Positions 1 to 28,577 are shown, numbered from the stretch's first letter. The stretch is DNA of 64,000 nt from Telmatactis stephensoni (GCA_029948255.1 JALIZF010001869.1:682001-746000), one strand, 5' to 3'. Notes: generated by a model from the sequence alone, not told the origin. Program-made: numbers and translations.

Positions 1-162
1 AGAGAAGGTTCAAGGGTGGGATGGATGTAGGGAGTGGAGGGGAGTGGAGTGGAGGGGAGGGGAGGGGAAGGTATCCGACCCAAACTGAAGGCATACATCC
101 CTCTAAATCACTCTGCTCCAAACCATGATGTGTCAATACTCGTGTGTGTTGTTTGTTGTTAG

Positions 163-13752
<13,590 letters not shown>

Positions 13753-16700
13753 CAACAGCCTTCGAAAGACGTAAATAGAACGAAATCGTGCCTTGTGATT
13801 CTCGAGATTGACCGATAATATCAGTATACAACTACAAATGAAGTGGAGCATAATTATTGATCAATAGTGATTTATCTAATGGATACAACTCCGAATTTTT
13901 CTCGAGTTATATCAGTAAAATTCAGCGATCATCATACTTACGATGAAAATTGGATCAAAAATTGATTTTCTATTCAGAGGTAATCCTATGACCTTTGACG
14001 TTTGACATCTTGAATTTTTCCATTCAAATTGTGCATTTTTGTCTAACATAAGCAAAACAGCCGCCAAAGAGACGAATTACATGTAAGTATATAGCATAAC
14101 TTTTGCAATCGTGGATCTCTCGTGTGAAATTTTGGATTTTGTGCCCAGTACATTTCAGTGATAAACCTCAAACAAAAATAAAGTATTGCTAGTCGCGCGA
14201 GCCTGGAACTAGAGAAATTCTAATGTTTTTGTAGCAAGTTTGACTGTCATAACACTATTTGTCCATGACGACCCTAAATTATCTATAAAATAGCAGATAT
14301 TATTAGTGATAGATAATTTAAATATTTTTGTGAATAAAATACGCTTATGAATTTGCGATATTTGTCTGCTTCTGTGGGAGCTCCAACGTGACGCGGCCTC
14401 AAAGGACAGACCACAACTTTGTGGAGCCTTTTGAAAAAGAACAATGTCTTCCAATCAGTCAATAAAGTTAGAGCTTGCATGGAGCTTGCGTGGGAATCTG
14501 TGATGTCTGGTGGGCCATCCGTCCTCGACTCTAGCGCTTTACAAAAGTTTAACTGATGAGAGTGACTGGGTGGTAAGGACTACGGTGGAGTTTCAGTTTA
14601 TGATGGCCCAGAGACCATGAGAACATTGATTGGCCCTACCGGGAAAAATCATATAGTAGGAGTTACGAAGAAAATTATTCGTGAGTTGTCTAAACGATCC
14701 AAAAAAGAGACATATCCGAAATATTATAGTGGGTGAGAACGCCGCACGCGTTAATACGCGGTAAAGATATTCAACTGGTCAGGCTAAGTTTCTGAAAGGC
14801 TGATACGCGCTAATCCAGGGTGGACTTTTAAGGAAACTATTGGTATTAATCAGCATGTATTAGCGCTAATCGGGTTGTCAGTACCAATGAAGCCTTGGTA
14901 TTTTTCTAATATGATTATCTAATCACAATCTGCATATCAATCCGTTTGCCAAAGGGGACAAAGTTTCATGCAATATTCGAATTCTAATGACCTAATACAT
15001 GGCCACAAGTCCAGACAAGCTTTAGCTCCGGGGCTCAAGTGAAAAAAGTATTCCTTTTCGGTTTAGAAGCATCGAGAACTATTAAGGGCCTTGGAATTTC
15101 CAAAATAGATTCAGTCGGTATTTGCAAATCGATATTTTGTTGTTTATACTATGACAGGTGTACTGGGACTGTGCTAGTTGGAGTAATCAGAATATTTAGT
15201 ACATGCTCCATGCTTCTGAATCAATCAACTTCGACGATTTTTGCTTGGTAAGAGAGCACAAAGATTGTAAAGATTTTTCTACAAACCAAGACAAGTGAAC
15301 AAGAAAATATAAAGAAAATCGTAATTGTAAGTATACAAGTTTACTTTTGCTTATTATTTAATGTCTAAATCGTATTACTGAATTTTATACTTCATTATGA
15401 TTTGTAAGCCATTTTACGGCCTCTTTGCATATCAAAACACTTAATTATAAGTTTTTCTCTGAAAGAAGCAGTTTTCCAACTAGCTACAAAAAAAATTTAA
15501 ATCACCATCTTTTTTCGTGTATTTGAAATATTGAACATTCAGTTTTAGAACTGATAATATTTGTAAATAGATTACAAATGTATGGTATGTAGTTACTTCA
15601 CCAATCTTCAAAAAATGGAGTTTCACAAATATTTTGTGATATTTGTGATATATATTATTCTAGTTTAAAAATAGATTATTATAGCTTGTTTGGGCGAATA
15701 AAAGAATGAAAAAAGTCAAGACTACCTGCTCACTAATCTAGATAAATTGATAAAGCATCTCACTTTGTGTTATACATGGCTTGGTCAACACTAATATGGG
15801 GTTTTTAATATATAAGGTGTGAAAATGGAGAAAAAGAATGCATATTCAAATTTCTCGGGATCATATATTTTATACGTTCCCAAGAATCCAGTCTTGTCCT
15901 TGACATTGGTGTAAGAGCAGGAAGCCATATTAATGCCATTATTGATCGAGAAAACAAAAAAAAGAGAAATATGACTGTCTATTGAATTAGAAGTGTATTT
16001 CTTCTTCCTTTCAGTATAGTACATTAGAGATGACGTAAATTCATTGTAAATGGCTTACAACTTCATACAATTGCAAACAAAGCTTAAGGGACTGGTGAAA
16101 AATGGCTCCAGCTAGCCGCGTCTTCAATACTCATATCCGGCGACTGGGAGACTTATTCGCGGGTTTTCGAGCAAGCTATAGTGCTGCGACATAATCTACT
16201 GTCAATTATCTATGATATAAACTGATATGTTATTAGCTATTGCTTTTAAGCTGTTCTTAATATATGACTTTGTTTTTAATCTGGTTTTTAACTCATTTAT
16301 TGCTCTTTTAGTCTAACTTTTTCGAAACTTGCATTATATTTTTGGCCTTGATTGCAGCCTATTTTTTCCAAACTCTTTGGATTTTATCGTTCGTCATTAA
16401 TCTTTGGGATGGCAAATTGGCGAGTCCGTCCATTGTTTGATTTTCCTCGTCTCTGACTCAGAGAAGATCTTAGGAAAAGCAAGTCACGATCCAACAAATG
16501 CTTTGCCCTGTATTGTGAAGCCAATTTACAAATTGTGTTAATTTGCTACACATTTTATTCGACTTTTGCCAGTAAGTTTTCGATCGATTTTAACGCGTAC
16601 AACATTTTAGATTTACTTATATATTCCACTATGTTTTACAGCGGTTTTAAAGTATAAAAATATCTTAAGGCACTTAAGTAAGAATCTAATGTGGGCAGGT

Positions 16701-17301
16701 GATTTCCACAAAGTGTAAGCTGGTACTAATGGCATGCCTGACAGTGATGATGACAGTTTTGACGTAGCTTACCAAGCAACATTTAATAACATATAGTAAA
16801 AGGGTTTTCATTTTGAAATTACAGCGACTCCAATTTGAGTCTAGTTGAGTGCTCGCCTCCACTAAGACATACGTTTTGTTATAAACCGATCATAGCATGT
16901 TAAGTCTTTCTTTCCCACCTTCCTTTTAATTTTCAATGTTGGATGACTTTTATTTTTTCATCGGTTGGTTAGTTGAAGAAAGTATCTTAGAAGTACCTTG
17001 TTCAATGGTCTTGGCCACGCCTCGACCGTGTTTTTCCAGATCGCTAACCAACCTGGCTTTCTTCGCAATGTATCAAGTTTGAAGCTCAATCTAACTTATC
17101 TTTATAACTTTGTAAATCGTCAAAAGTGAGTACATGTATAAGTAATCAAAGTGTCAATATTTACATACAAAATAAATCGAATGAGTGACGTGACAAAATC
17201 TTACTTGGAGGACCTAGCTGTGCTCGAGAGCTGTTTTGAGTTTTATTTTGGCTGGAATTTTAGTTGGTAGTAGAATTTTAGCTGTATATATAGAGAGGAT
17301 T

Positions 17302-17411
17302 CAGGGGCAGATCCAGGATTATCTTCAGGAGGGGGTGCACCGTTTTCAGGAGAGGGTGCACCCCCTCCTGAAATCCGCTGGACGTTGTACCCCCTCCTAG
17401 ATCCGCCCCTG
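17302..17411. mobile_element. Palindromic MITE, CAGGGGCRGATC ends (hAT-like)
   Basis: 110 bp with inverted ends CAGGGGCAGATCCAGGA and CAGGGGCGGATCTAGGA (right end read on the other strand). The interior repeats GGAGGGGGTGCA and its complement. This end sequence is common among hAT-type MITEs in animals. A clean 8-bp target duplication is not visible; only GGATT is shared by the flanks. Confidence 0.72.
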
Positions 17412-20400
17412 GGATTTAGCAAGGATTCGCATAAGAATCTACAGCCCAGTTTAAAAAATAGAAAGGGTAAAAAGGAAGGTGTGAGTCAAAAATCGTTATC
17501 ATAGTCCAGGTAAACACCGTAATAAGAGCGTCGTGGTCTGTAATAGTAAGGATTAGAAAGTTTCCTTTTTTCTTACGATTACAATTGCGTTTACAACTCT
17601 TACGAGCCAGACTGAACTGGTTTGATTCAATCGCAGTCACAATCGGAAAAATACTCGTTACCAGTCCCTCGCAGATGAAGCGAAACAAGTTGGCCGCGTG
17701 CATGAAAAATGAAATCGAGAAAGAGAGGCTTACGACTCTCTTACGTGGTATTGATCGCAATCGTCTTACGATTACGACGCAAACGACGCTAGTATGATCA
17801 TGAGGCGCGCAGACATTAGAAACCTGTGATCGAAAGCTATTTTGCGTTTTGGCTGGTTTTGGCTTCTATCCAGTTAGGCTAGGCGACAAAATTGCAAATT
17901 TAATTTGCTCGGTGTGGCAAGGGTCCAGCAAACATTGCAGAACATTATGCAGCCCAGTTGTAGGATCTTTCTCGTTGTTTATCTGTAGTTCTGTAGTTGC
18001 AGTTTATGACGCAAAATGTAAATGTCATATATTAAGTATGTAAAGTTCCTTCCGGCCGCAGGAGCAAAGTCTTTATGACAAATTTTCTATGATTATTGGA
18101 ATTTCCCCGGCGGTCTACACGAGCAAATTCATTTGAGTTTCTAGCAATCGAAGTCATACATAAAGCTTTGAAAAAAATGTTAACTTTATATGACTAAAGG
18201 TGATTAACGCGGCGTTTATGGAAGAAACTCAAAGGCGATTGTTAGTCTTTTACATGGCTTACGGAAAAAATTGTTCATTCTTGACTAAAGTGTAAAGGGA
18301 GAATGAACTCGTCGACCATCGACATGAGTGCTGAGTCCCCTTGTTGCAATTACTTCCGAACAAATTTCACTCGAGAACTATAGGTACTTCAATTTTCATA
18401 GCTCTTTACGTGTAACGGCTACTTATATCATCCTCAAGAACCTTCAAGAGCAAGAACAATGAGCGTGTCCCGCGTTTTTCCTTCACTTAAGATCTCAGCG
18501 GACCTTTGAAGTCAATTTTTATTCCAGGTGTGTATTTTTGTATGTGTGTGTGCTTTTTATGCAGTTTTGAGCTTTACGTGATATGATCTAATTATACTGA
18601 TAGACTTGGCATAACTTTTGCCTTCATAAACGGAGAAATTAATTAATACGAGTTTTGGTGAAGCGCTTGTAAATCTTATAAGCCGTTGCTAAGGTTTAAC
18701 TGGTCGGCGATTGAGTTTTGGCGATTTCAAAATTAAACGTAGTAGGTACATAAGCTTTTACTGAATTTCCATCAAACTTTCCTAAACTACAGGGCGGCCA
18801 GGCTAGCGCTAATCCACGGTTAAATCTATAGAAAACCATTGGTGTTAACCCTGAGTTATAGTGTTAACCCACAAACGAATTAACAATCCAACCGGGCCCA
18901 GAGGTGTATCATAGCTACAAAAGTGTATCTCAGTTCTTTTTACTTATGGCGTTGCTCAAAAATATATTTTGAGTTACGTGATGACGGTTGAAAAGAACAT
19001 GTTTTGGCTCAAATTAGATATAGAAATATCGTATAAGTGACGAAAAACGCTATCTATATATATTTTGAGAGACAGTTTTAAACATCACTATCTCCACTAC
19101 CGGAAAACGTTTTCAGCATGTCAGTTGACTTGATATCCATGTACCGGCCTCGAGCTATCAGATAGAAGGATCATCGGTAAATTTAAATTTCAAGAAATAC
19201 CCTAAAATTAAAAACGCCAAAGCGATAATGAAAATCTTGAATTACGAATGTAATTTTTATGATTCTCTGTTTATTAATTCAGCTTTCAGAAAATATACAA
19301 TTTACAGGGAGTTTAACGCATCATTCGAGTGAATAAGGTGCTCTATTTTATGTTTAGTGGTCCCTGAGACCTTAACCGAAAAAAGGGTGTTTTATTTGGT
19401 TTTCCGATACATCAAGTCATCAGTCAAATTTCATAAGACTCAAAGTCTAGATTTTTGGCACAATGCCATATCAGAGTCTTGAATTTTGAAACGAAGGAAA
19501 GCAGTAAAACGGAGTCTGGCGCTGGAAAACACACAATTTTGCCACGGTTAGCCTTCTGTCCACAACTAAGAAAACGCCGCTTCGCTGTAGTAGTAAGAAC
19601 GGTGAAAAAGGTACGTTTTTTTAATCTATACCCGGATTAGTGTAAACGTACCTTGTAGCCTAAACTCACGGATACAAATAAACACTTTGTACGCGTTTAC
19701 ATACGATGAATTACTTTGTCAGTAGAAATAATATCGTCTCACAATATAACTGTTGAGGATGAAATCGTAACCTTTCAAAGTTCATGTGTACGGATGGCAT
19801 TGCTTTGTTTTTAGCCAAGGTCCAGGTCTGTCGTTGAAATTATAATGAGAATAGCTTGCAAGGAAAACGACCGAAGAATAATTAAAAGCGACGAATAAAA
19901 ATTGTTTGTTATTGAGTTTAAATACAAAAAGACTTGAACCAGGTGTTTGCAATTAACACTAGAAGTGGGAATTATAATTGTTGTCTTAGCAAAGCAACAA
20001 ATAAACCACGACCGGTTATATATGTTTGTAGGCGACATTGACATGACTTCTAACTAGGCAACATCAGTTTGGTCTCTTGTCATGCTTTGAGAGCCATAAA
20101 AACTTCAGTGAAGAGCTTTCAAATTTGGTAAGGACCCTAAACATCTTATAACTTTCAAGCTAATGATAATTTTTTTTCCTTTTTCTTTCCGTTTTTCCCT
20201 TTTCTTTTGTTTTTCGTTTCTTTTTTGTACATTTTTTTATAACTGAGAAATCCTAGTAGAAAAAATATACGCAGTGTTCAAAGTGTGCGACTGACGAGCC
20301 ACAGTACAAAATCGACAGTGAGTCTCAAAACAATTTTTCTAGCAATTATTTCAAGCTAGCTACCATGCTGTTCGTCCAAAACATGTTTACGTTTTATTGA

Positions 20401-23400
20401 TTTTTTTATTGAAAAAAGTTTTAAATGAAAAACTTTGACTGTTATTCAAAACAATGATCGGAAATATCTTCACAAAAGGCACTGGCAGTTAATCTACTGA
20501 GTTACTGTTGTATAAATTGATCAATTTTGTCGTTTCGTGAAATTATTTAAAGTTGTTTTATGTCAACAATGAAAAACAAAATTTCTACTGAATAAAGCAG
20601 TTACAATAGGTCGGTTTGTATACACTTCATACTATGGTAACAACCCAAAACACCTGTTCAGTTCTTGGCAAAGATGTATTAACCAAGAATATATTAAGTT
20701 ACCAAGAACAAATCATTCCAGCAAAACTAATCATTACTAGGGATGTGCCGAATACTTGAATCAAATAAAGTTTTAAATTTGGTGTTTTTGAAATGGCTTT
20801 ATTAAAGCAGATTTGAGTAAACAGCACTGGTGAAATCTTAATTAGCACGAACTAGAACTTTGTTTTTAAATCATGAATTAGCGAAAAACTTCAAACCTTT
20901 AGCAAAAGAGAGTTCCCACAAAATGCTTGGTCATTTCAAGGTTTTTAAAGCTTTACAGTTATTGAGTTTTAACGCGTTAGAATTGTTAGTGCCGGAATAG
21001 ACACTGACAGGTGTCAAACAAAAGATCAACTTGTTTGCAAAAGCTGAAATTAAAAAATGAGGATATGAGCTGAAAAATTGTTAAATAAAGCAAGCAGAAC
21101 TTTTGACTTTTCAAAATAACAATATATATGATATAACACGTGAAATCAATTGATGTCCATACATAGTCACGTGACTCACGCGCGTAAAAAAGGCACGTAG
21201 AGTTTTCAATACACCCAAAAACACCTAGTTATGAATACTTAATAAGGAAACTAAAAGAATGAAGGATCCAATCAAACTTCAGGTTATATTGACGTCATTT
21301 TAATCAGGTTTTGCAATAAAATGAGTTTAAAAGATATTTAAATATCAAAATAAATACTGAAAATTATCGTTACTGACTCCGGAAAATCTCCCACTGATTC
21401 CGGGCTGATATTCAAAACTCGCTTTGTCCGATCTTTATTGAAAAGATATAAGAAAGAATATTTTGATTGTTAGACGATTGTAGAACGGAAGTCATTACCG
21501 CAAAGATACAGCGAAGCGACACAATGTTAAACAACATTTTGTGTCTTTGAGTAAAACATTAACTTGCAGAATGACAAATAAGTCGCATTTAACTTCAATA
21601 AGCTCTTTCTGAGGCTTCAAGGCTGAAGTGTGAGCTCGTTGATTTGAAGGTGAGACAAATAGTACTTTATAATACACGTTTTAGATTTATTTAATAGTAA
21701 ATAATAGAGAGACAGAAAGTAAGTGGATAAGTTTATATTTGAAACACTTTTAATCTCGCAAATGATTTCTCTACGGTCATTCGTTCTTTTTACCTAAGGT
21801 TCCTTTTCGGTTGATTCGTTGTCGGTGAACGGTTTAGTATGTATACTCTTTAGAACTAGTCGGTAACATTTTCAAATATTATTGCATTCACGGTAGCTAA
21901 CAAACTCTAGATTTTTTTAAATAAATTTAGACATAAAACTAACATTTTTCTTTTGATTTAGGAAAAAAACCTGAATAATATTAGCAGAATATGGCGTCAG
22001 CTCCTAATGATAATCTCGGCTCGCTGCATGAATTATACTTCGGCAATCATACAGATAATAGGTAGCAATTACATCATATCAATACATTGGTGATTAACGT
22101 CAGAAAGTTTCGAAAAACAAGGTTTTGATTGTTTGGTATAAAGACTGAATTACTAAACACATTTGTAAACTATTGACCATCGAAAATTTCCCGTACTGGC
22201 AAACCGAATTGTGCTGTTTATCACCTGGTCAGACCCCTCACTCAGACAATCAGTTTAAAAATCTTTAAAAACGATTTTTAAGAGGATTCGGGGTGATTTT
22301 TGACTTTTTTAAATATCTCCTGAGTCTTTACCATTAGGAAGTATAACAAGTACACAGCTCTACACAGCTGCTATGGTACTCACGAGTCACGTGACATGAC
22401 ATGATGGCGCGTTTACTCGTTTATATCATGTGATCTCATGTGATACATTAGCCTGCAAAAGTACTTCGGATTGCTCTTTTGAGTCTCAAATAAAAAAGAA
22501 AAAGAAAAAGAAAAAAGAAGAAAAGAAAAATAATTAAGAAAAAAAATTTACGAAAGAAACGAAATATCACTGAAATCAAACCAGTTGAGGATTCAAAAGT
22601 AAGAGACGTGTTTCCGCCGTTGTTGTGTTTCAGCATGGGATCGGATAACCTTTTGTTGTGAAGAGACGAGATATGAAATAAAGAACAGACCAATTAGAAC
22701 GCGGCCAGAGTGAGTCAAGGTAAATTACTCAAAATTGCCAACGGCAAATTAAAAAATTGGATGAAAGAGCAAATAAAGTACCAAATGGATTTCATTCGAT
22801 CCATTGTTGTTATTCTCCCAATATGTTTTCTTTTTTCTTGGAATGAAAGCTAAGAATGACTAAATGGATATTTATTTAGCTGGACGGTGACAAGTAACAT
22901 GCTGTTGTCAGACAAATAAATGGCTTTCCTAAGTTATTTGCCTTGAGTTTCCGTATTTTCTACATACATAGTACTTAAAACATATGATGTTTTTCAAACT
23001 GCGTTCATTTATGCGACATCAAGTCTGGCTCTAAAGCGGCGTCATTCGCTAATCTCCCTTTTGCAATACAATGTAATGAGTTTGACTAGAAAATCTGACT
23101 TGATATGGGGAAGTTGACGTCACTATTGACTTCCCGATGGTACTCATCAGGGTATAGAGTCTCATCCTACTTGTCCGGTTTATCGAAATTGAGCTTACAG
23201 AGCTTGATAATTGGCACTGAAATTTACCGTCTTATGAGAGCACCTCAAGAACCCAAAATTCAAGGTATAGAAAATAGCCCGATATAACAAAACACAACGA
23301 AAATTATCGGAAGTCTAGTGACAATGCAGTATTTTTTTTTTTGTGATACACTATTCAATAAACATTATTGAATCACAATCCTTGTGGATGAGATTCGAAT

Positions 23401-23428
23401 TGTAATTTCGTTCTTTTGACATTTAGGG

Positions 23429-23553
23429 GCTGTTTATATGGAGGCGAGCTAGCCCGGTAAGCGGGCTGACTTCTTTTGTTCTGTGGCTCCCAGGGAAAAG
23501 AAAACAAAAGAAGTCAGCCTGCTTACCGGGCTGGCTTGCCTCCATATAAACAG
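23429..23553. mobile_element. Palindromic MITE, GCTGTTTATATGG ends
   Basis: 125 bp that folds back on itself with arms of about 55 bp. The ends read GCTGTTTATATGGAGGC and the arms include GTAAGCGGGCTGACTTC. There is no coding capacity and the two arms are nearly identical. Confidence 0.82.
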
Positions 23554-24649
23554 CTTCATAATCCGATCCAAGATTTCGAACCTTTGGCTTATCGTTAGGA
23601 ATTTATATATCACACATTCCTCAGTTTACAAGATAAACAACGGAATTTGTAACATGGTAACTTTTGATGTAATTCATAATTTCAAGGGAGATACATTCGC
23701 AATAAATTTTAGCAGAGGAGAAATTACGAGGAAATATTAATCCTATCCAACATTGAACGGATACAAATAAATTTTGTCTTCGTTTGAAATAATTTTTAAA
23801 AAGATTACTTCGAAATTGCGAATGGAAATGTTTTTACTACATTTACGCAAATATTTTTGTATGTGTAGTTGTTCACTTATGACCATTAGCCATTCGAGTA
23901 CAGTATAGTACGTAGGAAGGCGACGTCACTCAACCAAGATGGCGGTTGTGATGACGTCATAATTCAAAAAAGTAAATCTTATTTTGAAGTCAGACCACCA
24001 AATGTTCATTGTCATTGAGCAATGAGAACTTAGAATGATGTCACTGAGTCGTTTTTAGCACATGTAAAAAGTGCTTAAGTTTATGTGGTATCCGGAAAAT
24101 GCGAAGAGTTAACTCGCCTGGAATTTGATGAAAATATAACGAACTTTTAAGCTTATTCAATAATTTTTTAAGCTTTTTAAATAGCTTCTGATGCTGTCTA
24201 TCGTTGTTGCCCTCTAATTGTTTGCTAGAAATTTTTGACAGACATCTTTTTTGCCTTAATTTGAGTGTTATTGCAAGGAATTGCACTCTATTACTTGTAA
24301 AGACCTTGACAAGCTGTGTTCAGCTCAATTTTAGCTGTGCAATTGTGAAAAATTTGTCATGTGAGTGCTATTTATAAACACAGATATTGTTTGTTCTGAA
24401 TGACTCTCTTAGAATATATAACTTAAATGAGAACGCTGCTTTTACAAGCATCCTGGAGCTGAGTACTTTAGTTAGCTCAGTTGGAGGCTGAAAAACCTTT
24501 TAAACCTTTTAAAAGCTAAACAAATCTAGAACCGTCTATCAAGAACTCTGCATTACTCAATCCTTTGAATTTTTACAGACGTAGTGTTCAATGTCACGTG
24601 GTATGAGAGACTAAGCTTAATTCACGTACACGGGAATTGAAACGTCAGA

Positions 24650-24703
24650 CGGCAATAAATATCGGTGGTCTTTTTTCTGCGTCTAACGTTGCCTTTGTCG
24701 AAG
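24650..24703 (+). promoter_or_regulatory. Candidate promoter and 5' UTR exon of globin gene 1
   Basis: An A/T-rich TATA-like stretch (AATAAATAT, about 24,654) precedes a short segment that ends in a strong donor, AAG|GTGAGT at 24,704. The matching acceptor TTTTCAG lies at 24,955-24,961, 32 bp upstream of the ATG. This suggests a spliced 5' UTR; transcript evidence is absent. Confidence 0.35.
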
Positions 24704-24993
24704 GTGAGTTGTTTCGCTTTTGCCGGTAAACCTGAAAAGGCATTCTCTCGGATTGCAGATCACGCGATCTTTTCTGCCGTCTACTCCTTTCAGTCCGGTT
24801 TACGTGACGAAACTTAATCATTCTACGATCATTTACTATTACAAAACGTTCTTATCATGTGTAATTATTTCGAACCAATATTGTGAAATAATTTATTGCT
24901 GAATGTAAGGATGTAATAAATCAGTATATGAAAACTTACACCATCATTTTTGAATTTTCAGTCTTTTGTAAGTCAGCATAGCGTATCAACACT

Positions 24994-27942
24994 ATGGGTT
25001 GTGGCTCCTCCGTGAACTCCACAAAAAATGATTTCTCAACAATCCCTCTATCAACGGCACAAAAATATCTAGTCCGAGAAACGTGGGAGACAATCGAGGC
25101 TCATAAAAATCCAGTTGGGAAAAAGACGTTTATGAGGTGAGTAAACACAGACAGAAGATCGACAATTTTTTGTATATTTGAATCAAATTTTTATTCATTT
25201 CAGCTTAGGGAAGAAAGACTGTTAGTTTCAAAACATTTCTCATTCGGTGTACTCAGTTTTTCATCTGCATTAAAACAAAAACTGTTCTTCGAAGACAGAT
25301 CATTAATAGAGATTATAATTGCCGTCAAATATTGAGCTTCGAGTTTCTTCTACAAATAAAAAGTGTATGTTTGGCTATAACCTAGTCCAAGAATCCTTTC
25401 TGTTGTCCAGTTTGACTTTATAGATACTAATGTATTACAGCCAAATCTTTTGGAGGTTTAGTTTCAGGAGTATGTCACGAAAAGTGGATAATTCTAACAA
25501 TGCACTTTACATTTGTAGATAGTAACTTAATAGGTCTTAATATTATTCTCGGTGCTTTTCAATTTTTCATTTTTTATCGACCTCAGTATTAATCATTACA
25601 TTGAGTATATTGTAAAAATGCTTCAAATTTATGGACACGTCCCCGAGATAGACTAACATTAGAACTGCAGATGTTTTGTGAATAAATACTACATTTAATT
25701 TTAAGATTCCTCATAGTTGCATATTTACTTATATCTTTGTTTTAGTGAGCACTGGGGTGCAATTCATAGATTATAGTTAGTCAGCGGGAATTGAAAACGA
25801 ATGTTGCAAAACGCGTAAAAATAATCCATCTGCGGAAGAAAGTATTTTTTCTCGCGTACTGAGATCAAAACATTTTTTTTGTTTACACGAATGTTGATAG
25901 GCGATCGAAACGCTGTTTAAACAAAATAGTTGCAAAGGGTAACCATTTGTATGTGGATAATACGCATTGTTTACGTGGCCTGTAAAGAACAAAACATGTA
26001 GATAATCGGATATCTGGGAAACAACATGCCGAGAAAGAAAGAAAAATAGTTTTAGCTTCTTGATTGCCATTATAATACAATTTTGATACATCAAAGTTGT
26101 TCAAAGAAAGAATATTAATTAAACAAAAACCTAGAAAAGTAGTACTTTAGACCTTTTATTTGTTACATTCAATAAAATATATACATATATGATTTACAAG
26201 ATTAATTATTCTAGCACAAATATAAAGCCGAGAAAATCAAGTAAATATCTATCTGTCTATCAATATATATATATATATAAATGGAATTAGAAGGACGACA
26301 TCAAGCGAAAAAATACATGAAAACTACAGGATCTTATATATATAATAGCAACGAGACTAATGCATAGATGTGGATATACGTATATATTTAATTTGTATTG
26401 AGTTAGGATCAATCGGGAGGATGAACTAACCAACAGAGATATCAAAAACTATATTTAACCAATAACGATATTGATAACAGAAAAGTTTGTAGTTATGTAT
26501 AGAGTAGGAATGAGAAAGTTAATAGATGGAACAGTTAGAAAATGGTTAGAAAGAATATAGTAGAACTTAGTAATTAGTAGAACTTATCATGCTGCGTATC
26601 ACAGGAAATTTGGCTGGAAAAAGACTAACGCGTCCTTCTTCATTGAAAAGTGTTTTCCATTTTCGCGCTTAACTATAAGCTTAACTATAAGCTGGGTGCT
26701 AGTCTTGCGTAGTCTGGAGCATACAGTCATTTCAGAAAACATTGTCGCTGATGGGACTCGACCGAAAGGGAGTATGGGTAGAAATCACTGAGGCGACTAT
26801 AAAAAGCATATCTAATTAGTCATGTCGAGGACCTGACCCATCCACACCGCTCGCCAGTGAAGGTCTGCACTATAGGCTCGAGGCATGACTAATTAGATAT
26901 GCATTTTATAGTCGCCTCCCGGTATGCAGTGATTTCTACCCATCATCCCTTTCGGTCGAGCGGCGTAAGCTTGAGATCGATCAGCAACAACGTTATCTGA
27001 AATGGTTGTATGTAGATGCATGAGTGGTTTGCAAGACAGTTTTTTAATTTCTCTCGAATTCTTACTGGCGATAACAAATATCGCTATTAATCATATTTCC
27101 CCCTTTTTGTAGATTTTTCGACATGAATCCAGACTTTCAAAAACTCTTTCCTGAATTTGTCAATCTCAACCGAGAGGAGCTGGAGAAAGCCAATGCTTTA
27201 CATGGACATGCCAAGAGGGTCATGAAGGCTGTAGAAAATGCAGTCTCATCAATGGACGATGCAATCAGTTTTACAGCTTATCTTGAGGGACTGGGGCAGA
27301 GACATATAGCCAGAGCCCTTAAACCTTCCTATCTTGATGTGAGTTGTCATTGAGTAAATATGAAAAAAATCAATGTTACCCAATAAGCAATGGTTGCCAT
27401 TTTGCCATGAAAAGAAATAAGACCCTTAAGGTGTCACAAGGTTGTTTTAATGAACATGCTTCCACTTCGTACTCAACAAATTGAAAAGCTTTTCTTAGTC
27501 TGATCGAAATAAACAGCTTTTGCACTAAGTTATCAGGCTTGATAAAAGGTTTGACTGATGTTAACGTCGGCTGGATCAGCGTTGCCTTGGTAACGATAAG
27601 CAAAGATGGCTGAAATTGGCGTTGAGCTCCTATATAGCGCCGGAGTGACTATATACTAGATAAAGAACACATTAAGGTAAAGAACCTGGAAGCGTAGTCG
27701 ATAAAATTACTTTGAGACACCTTACGATGTTGGGTAATTAAAAAATGTCATTTAACTATATTAAAATCGCGGCTTAACTGTTTAAAAACTTTATCATACA
27801 GGCGATGCAGGTTGCTCTCATGGATACACTCAAAGATCTTCTGCAGGCACAATGGACACAAGAAACATCTGAGGCTTGGAATATTTTGTTTCGGTTTATC
27901 GCCGATACTATGAAACGCGGACTTCAGTCTGATACCTCGTAA
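24994..27942 (+). CDS. N-terminally acylated globin, copy 1 (3 exons, 169 aa)
   Basis: Exons are 24,994-25,136, 27,113-27,338 and 27,802-27,942. The protein has a globin fold close to globin X and neuroglobin. Key positions are PheCD1 at F60 (KLFPEF), distal HisE7 at H80 (HGHAKRVM) and proximal HisF8 at H112 (LGQRHIAR). The first residues, MGCGSS, form a myristoylation (G2) plus palmitoylation (C3) signal, so membrane attachment is likely, as for globin X proteins. Introns fall at B12.2 (phase 2) and G7.0 (phase 0), the ancestral globin positions. A role in redox, nitrite/NO or oxygen-dependent signalling rather than bulk oxygen transport is an inference from the family. The start is set by MGC and by alignment with copy 3. 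A polyadenylation signal was not identified with confidence. Confidence 0.94.
26720..27012. mobile_element. Foldback element in globin 1 intron 1
   Basis: Arms of about 100 bp (26,720-26,825 and 26,883-27,012) are inverted copies. They share GGTAGAAATCACTG and GCATATCTAATTAGTCATG in opposite orientations. The ends resemble CAGTCATTTCAGA next to TA, as in the element at 46,306-46,672. It sits 100 bp upstream of the exon 2 acceptor. Confidence 0.82.
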
Positions 27943-28577
27943 TATGGACTGACAAAGAATGTTAATATATGTCCAATGTATATATTGTAAATACAAAATG
28001 TACATTATCGGTTTGCATTTTAACATGTTTGACAAGAAATATGAAAATACCAGCCACTATAGTGTACCTGACAGATCATGAATATATTGAGACGTTCATT
28101 AATGACGCTGGATGTGTACAGAGGGACGTACTGCACCTGGCATTCTGTACTGTATTGTACAGTTGTAATTTATTCAAATGTTTGTAAAATACTGGACGTG
28201 TTGCAGAGATCCCAGCAACAGCAGCATCACCAATGAAAGCTTAACTTTTGCACAAAGGAATATGGAGGGTCGAACAAACAAAATCACAGCAACAGTACAC
28301 CTATGTTGCGTGTGATGGGTGTATTCAAAATGGCCGTCATCGTTTACTCTCCGATTGCTAGAACTGTTGTAAGACTGTGGAAGCTCTATCATTAGTCCAT
28401 GTGTCACACTCTCCAGTGGTCATCGACTGCACACCAGTAAAAATATATATAAAAAATAATAAAAATATATATATTATAAAAGATGATAACATATTTGTTG
28501 CCATGCCTTGAATAATATTTGGTTTGCTTTGCTTTGCAGACAGAACTTCTTAAGGCATTAATTTTGTTAGGTTTTAT

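Larger units (their letters stand above)
13753..24650. other. Gene-poor intergenic interval
   Basis: About 11 kb between the RhoGEF stop and the first globin gene. All reading frames are short and none has a recognisable domain. A possible RhoGEF polyadenylation signal (AATAAA) is at about 14,177. Identifiable content is the palindromic elements at 17,302-17,411 and 23,429-23,553, an A-rich tract near 22,490-22,555 and a T-rich tract near 20,170-20,240. Two loosely similar stretches at about 14,780-14,885 and 18,795-18,895 share GCTAATCC-type blocks. Confidence 0.7.

Noticed and set aside
17416..17760. 114-codon minus-strand ORF
   Set aside because: No domain, no splice context and a mixed composition; isolated in repeat-rich DNA.
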